Under the pieces are notes generated by a model. That model worked only from the letters and a program-made list of their open reading frames with translations, searched no databases and was not told the origin of the DNA. 64,000 bases of DNA from Saccharicrinis fermentans DSM 9555 = JCM 21142 (GTDB taxonomy: Bacteria > Bacteroidota > Bacteroidia > Bacteroidales > Marinilabiliaceae): the NCBI RefSeq assembly GCF_000517085.1, contig NZ_KI912107.1, positions 1,302,398 to 1,366,397 on the forward strand, read 5' to 3'. Both the position numbers and the translations under genes were made by a program. This document shows, in pieces, positions 57,405-64,000 of the stretch. Every line of letters starts with the position of its first letter. Position 1 is the first letter of the stretch.

Positions 57405-57958
57405 ATGAGTATAAGATTTGTAGTTGTGTTTTCTTTGTTAATTGCATTTCTTATAGGATGTAAATAAGAAAGAGTAATAAAGGAGATAACAGTAGGCAAT
57501 ATACTTGAATTTAATAGAAATGAAATTGTTTCAATTAATTGTTCGGTATTAAACTTAAACCTTTAAGATCTAAACAAAGATAATTTGTTAATAAGAGAAA
57601 ATAATAAAAAGGAATATAAAGTATTGCAATGGGTTGGCAATGAAAAAAGAATGGGGAGATAAAATTGGATACAAAAAATGGCGTTTTCAGACATTGGGAA
57701 CCTATTGACAAAAGTTTTTTAGGTGAAGGAATAATAATAGAAAGCAACGTAATTACCAAAGCTTAAGTTAATAAAATTGAAATCCCTGATCAAAGCTATT
57801 CATTGGTTTTAACTAACCCCCATCAACACAAGCTGATTTATTATCCGGGTTTTGCATGGTAAAAAAGCAGTCAGGTTAATAATTTAGAAGATTAGGATAG
57901 TTTTCTTTTGAAACAATCAAAGTTTTATTCTAATCCTTTAGTGGTAACTTGTAATTAA
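57405..57958 (+). pseudogene. Decayed DUF4861 lipoprotein gene
   Basis: Starts with an intact lipoprotein signal (FVVVFSLLIAFLIGC) then a stop. Beyond it in frame ERVIKEITVGNILEFNRNE and, after further stops and shifts, LLIRENNKKEYKVLQ, GVFRHWEPIDKSFLGEG, DQSYSLVLTNPH, YYPGFAW and LLKQSKFYSNPLVV can be read. These are the start and end of a DUF4861 protein, a family common in uronan and ulvan loci; the middle of the roughly 400-residue protein is deleted. Ends 12 bases before the GH43 start, so it once belonged to that operon. Confidence 0.75.
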
Positions 57959-57970
57959 AAAAGATAGTAA

Positions 57971-59641
57971 ATGAAGAATTTTATTGTATTAGTTTGGTTT
58001 GTGTTAGGAGCATCTCTTTGTGGATGTTCCAATTCAAATAAAACAAAAAAAATAACTTATACGAAAGATTCAGACCATTATATATCAGAGGTCTGGATAT
58101 CTGATAATGGAGATGGAACATATAAAAATCCCATTCTTTATGCAGATTATTCAGATCCTGATGTAGTAAGAGTAGGAGATGATTACTATTTAACTGCATC
58201 CAGTTTTAATTGTAGTCCGGGATTACCTATTCTTCATTCTAATGATTTGGTAAATTGGGATATCGTTAATTATGCCTTGCCTCATGTGGATTATAAAGAG
58301 GTGTTTGATGTTCCTCAACACGGAAAAGGCGTTTGGGCACCTTCCATAAGATATCATAATAATGAATTTTATATTTATTGGGGAGATCCGGATTGGGGCA
58401 TTTATATGGTGAAAACCAAAGATCCTTTTGGCAAATGGAGTAAACCTTTGTTGGTTCAAGGAGCTAAAGGTATGATTGATCCTAGCCCTCTCTGGGATGA
58501 AAATGGTAAAGTATATCTGGTAACAGGTTGGGCAGGGAGCAGAGCTAACATAAATAGTGTTCTAACCATATGGGAAATGAATGAAGAGGGCACGAAGATT
58601 ATTTCAGCGGGAAAACATGTATTTGATGGACATGAAAATCATCATACTGTTGAAGGACCTAAACTCTACAAGAAGGGAGGATACTACTATATTTTCTGTC
58701 CGGCAGGTGGAGTTGAAACTGGATGGCAATTGATTCTTCGATCAAAAGATATTTATGGGCCTTATGAAGAAAAAGTTGTAATGCACCAAGGAAGCACAAA
58801 TATAAATGGACCACATCAAGGATCATGGGTTGAAACACAAACAGGAGAATCATGGTTTCTGCATTTTCAGGATAAAAAAGCTTATGGTCGTGTTCTGCAT
58901 ATGAATCCGGTTAGTTGGATTGATAATTGGCCAATGATGGGAGAGGATATAAATAATGATGGTATTGGAGAACCGGTTTCGAGTTATCAAAAACCAAATG
59001 TGGGTGAAACATATCCAATAAATACACCTAAAGAAAGTGATGAGTTTATTAATGGGAAATTAGGAATGCAATGGCAGTGGGCTGCGAATCATTCTATTAA
59101 ATGGATGGTGCATTTACCCGATCAGGATTACCTACGATTGTTAAATTATCCAAAGCCCGAACCTTCAACTTCTTTATGGATGGTTCCAAATTTATTAATG
59201 CAGAAATTTCCAGCACCAGAGTTTGTGGCAACAACTAAAGTTAAGCTAACAACAGAGTGGGATGTTTGGCAAGGCAAAAAAGCAGGACTAACTGTAATGG
59301 GAGATGATTATGCCTATTTAGCAATGAGTAAAGATGAAGAAGGGTATAAACTTGAATTATTCAAAGGGAATATGATTGATAAATATAGTGCGAATGAAGA
59401 AATGGAGACTGCTGTGCGAATTAAAAGTAACGAAGCATATTTAAGAGTAGAAGTAAAAGAAGGAGGTCTTTGTCAGTTTTATTACAGTGAGGATGGAAAA
59501 AAATATCATCCCATAGGAACAGCTCATACAGCAACTCCTGAGTTATGGATTGGTGCTAAGGTTGGAATATTTGCATTGATGGAACCTGGTATCAGAGTTG
59601 GAGGTTACGCTGATTTTTATTGGTTTAGAATTACAAAATAA
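57971..59641 (+). CDS. GH43 glycosidase (beta-xylosidase/arabinofuranosidase type) lipoprotein
   Basis: 556 residues; lipobox LGASLCGC. Five-bladed propeller with the three catalytic acids: YADYSDPDVVRVGDDYY (base Asp), GMIDPSPLWDENGKVY (modulator Asp) and HHTVEGPKLYKKGGYYY (acid Glu). Residues from about 345 form the C-terminal beta sandwich (DEFINGKLGMQWQW, YLRVEVKEGG, GGYADFYWF) found in the larger GH43 subfamilies. It would trim arabinose, xylose or a related side-chain sugar; substrate is not decidable from sequence alone. Confidence 0.93.
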   Translation: MKNFIVLVWFVLGASLCGCSNSNKTKKITYTKDSDHYISEVWISDNGDGTYKNPILYADYSDPDVVRVGDDYYLTASSFNCSPGLPILHSNDLVNWDIVNYALPHVDYKEVFDVPQHGKGVWAPSIRYHNNEFYIYWGDPDWGIYMVKTKDPFGKWSKPLLVQGAKGMIDPSPLWDENGKVYLVTGWAGSRANINSVLTIWEMNEEGTKIISAGKHVFDGHENHHTVEGPKLYKKGGYYYIFCPAGGVETGWQLILRSKDIYGPYEEKVVMHQGSTNINGPHQGSWVETQTGESWFLHFQDKKAYGRVLHMNPVSWIDNWPMMGEDINNDGIGEPVSSYQKPNVGETYPINTPKESDEFINGKLGMQWQWAANHSIKWMVHLPDQDYLRLLNYPKPEPSTSLWMVPNLLMQKFPAPEFVATTKVKLTTEWDVWQGKKAGLTVMGDDYAYLAMSKDEEGYKLELFKGNMIDKYSANEEMETAVRIKSNEAYLRVEVKEGGLCQFYYSEDGKKYHPIGTAHTATPELWIGAKVGIFALMEPGIRVGGYADFYWFRITK

Positions 59642-59679
59642 AATAGGTATATAGAAAAAAGAATTAGAAGAGTAATCGC

Positions 59680-59757
59680 ATGAAACAAATATTCTTTATT
59701 GTCACAGCTTACATTTTTTGCCTTGTGCAGATTGGGGCCAAAGAAGCTAATCATTAG
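59680..59757 (+). pseudogene. Signal-peptide remnant ending in a palindrome
   Basis: A 25-residue frame, MKQIFFIVTAYIFCLVQIGA then KEANH, is a typical signal peptide with almost nothing after it. The stop lies in AAGAAGCTAAT-C-ATTAGCTTCTT (59740-59762), a near-perfect palindrome followed by TG. Probably the start of a lost PUL gene; the palindrome may act as terminator. Confidence 0.5.
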
Positions 59758-59807
59758 CTTCTTTGTAAACTTATTAATTGGCTAATATTTACATTTACAT
59801 AAATACG

Positions 59808-61214
59808 ATGAATTTATTTCGTTTTTTACAGGGATTAATAATAGTTCTATTCTTTGAAGGCGCTGTTTCTAGTCAGAAATTAATGATTTACTCAGTTCCC
59901 AATCAAATAAAATATAGTGGTCATAATGATGACTTTACTGTTCAGGTCAAGCAGAATGGGGGAGTATGGAGGGATTTATTTGAGTATAACGTTAAAGTAG
60001 ATCTCGACAATCCACAGGATGCATCCATGGTGACTTTCGATTTTGAAGGTTCAGTGGAGGTGCGCGTAAAAAAGAACAATGGAAAAGTAAGGGAGGTGAA
60101 AATAAGACCTTCATCATTGGGGATTAAACATGAGGTTATTGGCAATGATATCTTTTTTAGGCTGGACAAACCGGTCAAGCTTTCCATTGAGATCAATGGG
60201 GATAGGTTGCACAACCTTCATTTATTTGCCAATCCTGTATTAAAAGATATTCCTCAACAGAACGATCCCAATATAATCTATTTTGGTCCGGGATACCATA
60301 AGCCCGGCGACCAGCCAGGTAATGTTTATCATATACCATCTGGAAAAACAGTCTATTTAGATGGAGGGGCTGTGGTTAATGGTAAGTTTTTAATAGATAG
60401 GGCAAAAGATGTTAAGATTATGGGACATGGTATTGTCTGGCATCCGGAAAGAGGTGTTGAAATCCGATACTCAGAAAATGTATATATCGACGGACCTGTT
60501 TTTATAAATCCTTCACATTATACTGTTTATGGGGGACAAGTAGATGGTTTGACTATCGAAAATATTAAATCGTTCAGTTGCCGGGGATGGTCTGATGGCA
60601 TCGACCTGATGTCTTGCTCTAATGTAAATATAAATGATGTGTTTCTGAGGAATTCAGATGATTGTATTGCTTTGTATGGACACAGGTGGCAGTTTTATGG
60701 GAGTGCCAGGAATATTGTAGTGAAGAACTCAGTATTATGGGCAGATGTTGCGCATCCAACCAATATGGGTTTACATGGGAATGCAAAAGCAGGAGGTGAT
60801 AGCATCGAAAATGTGACATTTACCAATTTAGATATTTTGGAACACGATGAAGATGACCCTAACTACCAGGGCTGTTTTGCTATCAGCAATACCGATAATA
60901 ACCTGGTCAGAAATATTACTTACAGGAATATTCGTATTGAGGGTATACAAGAAGGGCAGTTGTTCAATTTCAGGACTTTGTACAATGAAAAATACAGTGG
61001 GGCACCTGGAAGAAATGTAGAGGGTGTTTTGTTGGAAAATATCAGTTATACCGGCGGTTTTGTTAACCCGTCTACTATTGGTGGATATAGCAATGAAAGA
61101 AAGGTTGATGGAGTAAGGTTTAAAAACGTAACCATCAATGGGGAACCATTTTCATTAGATAGTAGGGATCATGTTCATTTAAAAGAATTTATTTCAGACA
61201 TTAAGGTAAAATAA
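59808..61214 (+). CDS. Secreted GH28-like right-handed beta-helix glycosidase
   Basis: I chose ATG at 59808 because it begins directly with a signal peptide (LFRFLQGLIIVLFFEGAVSSQ); an in-frame ATG ten codons upstream would precede it. About 468 residues. After a beta-sandwich-like part (25-165) the helix begins with IPSGKTVYLDGGAVVNG and contains GWSDGIDLMSCSNV and RNSDDCIALYGH, the two acidic motifs of GH28/GH49-type enzymes, then NMGLHGNAKAGGD. Likely hydrolyses a uronic-acid or related linkage in the secreted or periplasmic space. GH28 versus a newer beta-helix family cannot be decided here. Confidence 0.82.
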   Translation: MNLFRFLQGLIIVLFFEGAVSSQKLMIYSVPNQIKYSGHNDDFTVQVKQNGGVWRDLFEYNVKVDLDNPQDASMVTFDFEGSVEVRVKKNNGKVREVKIRPSSLGIKHEVIGNDIFFRLDKPVKLSIEINGDRLHNLHLFANPVLKDIPQQNDPNIIYFGPGYHKPGDQPGNVYHIPSGKTVYLDGGAVVNGKFLIDRAKDVKIMGHGIVWHPERGVEIRYSENVYIDGPVFINPSHYTVYGGQVDGLTIENIKSFSCRGWSDGIDLMSCSNVNINDVFLRNSDDCIALYGHRWQFYGSARNIVVKNSVLWADVAHPTNMGLHGNAKAGGDSIENVTFTNLDILEHDEDDPNYQGCFAISNTDNNLVRNITYRNIRIEGIQEGQLFNFRTLYNEKYSGAPGRNVEGVLLENISYTGGFVNPSTIGGYSNERKVDGVRFKNVTINGEPFSLDSRDHVHLKEFISDIKVK

Positions 61215-61221
61215 TAACCTG

Positions 61222-62862
61222 ATGATAAAACGACCATTTAAAATATTAAAACAATTATTCCTGTTATTTTTTGCCCTGATATCAGGTATTAATGTAAGGG
61301 GGCAGGTTTATCAATGGAGTGTGCCTGTTAAAAATATCATTTCCAGTGAAACCAATAACAATCCAATGGCTTTTTTATGGATTCCGGAGAATTGTCAACA
61401 GGTTAAATCCGTAGTCTTTAGTCAACAAAACATGTGCGAGGAAACGTTGTTTAACCATCCTCAGTTCCGTAAAAATATGACAGAGTTAGGTTTTGCTATT
61501 GTATGGGTAACTCCCGGTATCGATCAGCAATGGGACGTAAGCAAAGGCTGCCAAAAGGCATTTGACCAGATAATGAAGGATTTGGCCAGAGTGAGCGGAT
61601 ATGGTGAATTGAAGAACGTTCCGATAGTACCTTTAGGACATTCAGCCATGGCCACATTTCCCTGGAATTTTGCAGCATGGAATCCTAACAGGACTTTGGC
61701 TATTATCTCCTATAAAGGAGATGCTCCACGTACAAATTTATGCGGTTATGGACGTGAAAATCTGGAATGGGGACGAAACCGAAATATTGATGGAATTCCG
61801 GGAATAATGATCGAAGGGGAATACGAATGGTGGGAGGCACGTGTGAATCCTGCACTTGCCTTTCGTATAATGTACCCCAAAAGTTGTATTTCATTTCTTT
61901 ACGATGCAGGTCAGGGACATTTTGATGTTGCCGACAAGGTAGTGGCTTATATTAACTTATTCCTGAATAAAGCGGCTCAATACCGTTTACCTGAAGAACT
62001 AGGTTCTGATGATCCTGTACAATTAATTCAATTGAATCCACAAAAAGGCTGGTTTGCGGAGCGATGGTATACAGATAAAACAAAACGTGAAAAACCTGCT
62101 TTATTTGGTAAATACAAGGGAGATATGCATGATGCGTTCTGGTATTTTGATGAGGAAATAGCTAAGGCTACCGAAACCTATTATGCCTCATCAAAAGGAA
62201 AGGAATATCAATATATTGGATTTGTACAAAATGGTGAAATATTGCATTTTAATGAAAATTCACACGCAAGGATTAAAGGAGAGTTTAGTCCGGAAGAAGA
62301 TGGGGTGACCTTTTACTTTGATGCCTGTTTTACCGATACATTACGGAAGCAAAAAGTAGGAAATCATGCACCAGGGAAGCCTGTAATTGATATAATTAAC
62401 GGTCCGGTTATTAAAATGAATGACACCACATTCCGTGTGAGTTTTAACCGTATGGGTCTGGATAATCCCAGGCGTACCGGTGATATATGGTTGTTGGCCC
62501 ATCATTCCGGCGATAACAAATACAAAAGCTCCGTTCAGCAATTTAATTTGCGCATCCCATATAAACTGGAAGAGGGAGCTGAGCAAACTATTGATTTTGA
62601 ATTCATTCCCGATCAAACAGGTAATGTTGGATCATTGCCTTTGAATGCCACAGCCAGTTCTGGTCTGCCGGTATATTTTTATGTGAAAGAAGGACCTGCA
62701 AAAGTAGTTGGGGACAAGCTGGTATTTACAACCATCCCTCCTAAAAGTAAGTTTCCTGTTAAAGTAACCGTTGTGGCATGGCAATATGGAAACATAAAAG
62801 AACCTAAAATACAAACTGCCAACCCGGTTGGAAGGAGTTTTTTAATCATGAATAATCATTGA
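61222..62862 (+). CDS. Secreted alpha/beta-hydrolase-like protein, candidate carbohydrate esterase
   Basis: 546 residues. Signal peptide LKQLFLLFFALISGINVRG. Residues 30-260 have the hydrolase layout: PLGHSAMATFPWNFA with candidate nucleophile Ser141, IEGEYEWWEARV and GQGHFDVADKV with the candidate His. No acyl-sugar substrate can be read off. The C-terminal half (260-546) is a beta-rich domain with GQxGxAERWYTD-like features (GWFAERWYTDKTKRE) and an Ig-like end. Seven bases after the beta-helix gene, so co-transcribed; removal of ester groups ahead of the glycosidases is a reasonable guess. Confidence 0.75.
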   Translation: MIKRPFKILKQLFLLFFALISGINVRGQVYQWSVPVKNIISSETNNNPMAFLWIPENCQQVKSVVFSQQNMCEETLFNHPQFRKNMTELGFAIVWVTPGIDQQWDVSKGCQKAFDQIMKDLARVSGYGELKNVPIVPLGHSAMATFPWNFAAWNPNRTLAIISYKGDAPRTNLCGYGRENLEWGRNRNIDGIPGIMIEGEYEWWEARVNPALAFRIMYPKSCISFLYDAGQGHFDVADKVVAYINLFLNKAAQYRLPEELGSDDPVQLIQLNPQKGWFAERWYTDKTKREKPALFGKYKGDMHDAFWYFDEEIAKATETYYASSKGKEYQYIGFVQNGEILHFNENSHARIKGEFSPEEDGVTFYFDACFTDTLRKQKVGNHAPGKPVIDIINGPVIKMNDTTFRVSFNRMGLDNPRRTGDIWLLAHHSGDNKYKSSVQQFNLRIPYKLEEGAEQTIDFEFIPDQTGNVGSLPLNATASSGLPVYFYVKEGPAKVVGDKLVFTTIPPKSKFPVKVTVVAWQYGNIKEPKIQTANPVGRSFLIMNNH

Positions 62863-62898
62863 GTCCATTCTATATTGAATAGTTTAAAAAAATATAAA

Positions 62899-64000
62899 AT
62901 GAGTAAAATAGGAAATTATAGATTGATTCTAACTGTTTCAATGCTTTTACTAAGTCTTGTTGCAGTTCAGTCAAAAAACAGAGTAAAGGAAACTACAACA
63001 CTTGAAGCTTTGGTTCAGGTAGCTGCAGAGGATGATCAACAGGTTCGGATGAAACCCGGAGTTTATGCTCTTGATGAGTACCTGACAGAAGAACGCTTAG
63101 CTCATCTTTTAACCCAGTTGCCACCTCAAACCAAAGAACAGCGTCGCCCACCCCGTTGGTTTTTACGTTTTAGCGGTAGTAATAATACCTTTGATTTTAC
63201 TGGTGTTACCATCGAAATAAACACAGAACTATACAGTAAGTTGCCTTATGGTTATATGCGTTGTGTATTCATTGATGGTGATGGCAATACAATAAAAGGA
63301 TTAACCGTAAAAAATACCGGTCCCGAAGATAAAGGAAGTAATGGCAATATCTTCACAGTATTTGGCAACAATACATTGATTCAGGATGTAAAATTATACG
63401 TACGGGGTTCCTCTTATGGATATGGAGATTTATTTGGAAAAGGAGGTCCTGTGTTAACCCACCTTCAAAAGCAGAGTGGCATCATGGTGGGACAAAACAA
63501 TACGCTGAAACGGTGCAAAGTTTTTAGCCAGGCTTTTGGGCATTGTTTTTATATCCAGACTCATGGACATGATACTCGTGATATTTTGTTGGAGGATTGT
63601 TATGCCGAAGGTGCCACGCGCAGCACAAATGATATGCTTGCAGAAAGAGGGGGTATTGCAGAAAAATTGAATTACCGAAGCGTATACCAAAACCGTGATG
63701 GACGTTATATAATTACGCCGGGTTATACAAAATCTTTAAGCGAAGATGGTTTTCGTACCTATGGCGGTGTGGGTAAAGTCACCCTTATCAATTGTACAGC
63801 CGAAAATACCCGTGCCGGATTTGAGATTGGGGGGACAAATGATGCCGAAAACCGCACGGTCCTTCAAGGCTGTCAGGCTATAGGTGCCGAACGTGCATTT
63901 CTGCTCGGATCAAATGTGCAGGTGCGCGATTGCAGGGGCGATATACAATATGGTCCATTGCTCTACTTACGGGAAAATACAGTAGGTGCCGATGTGGAGT
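62899..64000 (+). CDS. Partial secreted right-handed beta-helix protein, running off the right edge
   Basis: Open from ATG 62899 (signal peptide LILTVSMLLLSLVAVQS) to the window end, 367 residues visible. Pattern: MKPGVYALDEYLT, FDFTGVTIEINT, NTIKGLTVKNTG, NTLIQDVKLYVRGSS, NTLKRCKVFSQAFGHCFYIQTHGHDTRDI (shown in parts elsewhere: VFSQAFGHCFYIQ), and NCTAENTRAGFEIGGTND, i.e. successive beta-helix turns. His-Asp-Thr-Arg near 230 could be catalytic. Family not identified; polysaccharide lyase or glycosidase acting in the same pathway is likely. Confidence 0.8.
   Translation, partial: MSKIGNYRLILTVSMLLLSLVAVQSKNRVKETTTLEALVQVAAEDDQQVRMKPGVYALDEYLTEERLAHLLTQLPPQTKEQRRPPRWFLRFSGSNNTFDFTGVTIEINTELYSKLPYGYMRCVFIDGDGNTIKGLTVKNTGPEDKGSNGNIFTVFGNNTLIQDVKLYVRGSSYGYGDLFGKGGPVLTHLQKQSGIMVGQNNTLKRCKVFSQAFGHCFYIQTHGHDTRDILLEDCYAEGATRSTNDMLAERGGIAEKLNYRSVYQNRDGRYIITPGYTKSLSEDGFRTYGGVGKVTLINCTAENTRAGFEIGGTNDAENRTVLQGCQAIGAERAFLLGSNVQVRDCRGDIQYGPLLYLRENTVGADVE

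Overview
The window reads as chromosomal DNA of a marine or sediment member of the Bacteroidota, probably class Bacteroidia near the Marinilabiliales. The reasons are its AT-rich coding, a SusC/SusD pair, a hybrid two-component regulator with periplasmic propeller, type IX secretion tails, DUF4861, four-helix-bundle (23S intervening-sequence type) proteins, and many secreted glycosidases. The genus is an inference; no rRNA gene is present.

Region 1 (1-21.2 kb) is a plus-strand BREX-type phage-defence operon that continues off the left edge. Recognisable core genes are pglX (5.2-9.2 kb), pglZ (16.6-19.1 kb) and brxL (19.2-21.2 kb). Two tandem ATPase + partner modules precede pglX. An AlkB-like dioxygenase, a DUF1848 protein, a methyltransferase-RecQ fusion and a membrane-anchored coiled-coil protein lie between pglX and pglZ. 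Most genes overlap by 1-4 bases or abut. Two things stand out. First, pglX has been invaded in frame by a palindromic element that carries a four-helix-bundle gene in another frame. Second, BrxL ends in a MIT_C/phospholipase-D-like domain whose His-Asp-Arg core also appears in both ATPase partners, so one operon encodes three such domains.

Region 2 (21.2-30.3 kb), mostly minus strand, looks like a cassette array of integron type without an integron integrase. Three cassettes each begin with 9-10 bases that are complementary to the start of their own attC-like site. Cargo: a DUF1566/T9SS secreted pair, a large protein with a HEPN-like Rx4H motif, and a PD-(D/E)XK nuclease. An ORF-less group II intron sits in one attC site in the opposite orientation. 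An IS91-like element with its own tyrosine recombinase sits beside another. The region ends at a 26-bp 3' fragment of a tRNA-Pro gene with its terminator, the expected scar of an integrative island; the whole defence region is therefore probably a tRNA-Pro island whose other end lies to the left.

Region 3 (30.3-41.8 kb) holds a decayed ISAon1-type element, a TPR/LuxR-type membrane regulator, four tandem GH29 alpha-L-fucosidases (one frameshifted), a broken IS256-family transposase and a truncated Y1 transposase.

Region 4 (41.9-64 kb) is a polysaccharide utilisation locus: hybrid two-component sensor, SusC, SusD, an Ig-like surface lipoprotein, an alginate_lyase-superfamily lyase, GH88, a DNRLRE/CBM96-like protein, a decayed DUF4861 gene, GH43, a GH28-like beta-helix enzyme, an alpha/beta hydrolase and a further beta-helix protein that runs off the right edge. 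Lyase plus GH88 points to a uronic-acid-containing glycan; the fucosidases next door suggest fucose side chains. No sulfatase is seen in the window.
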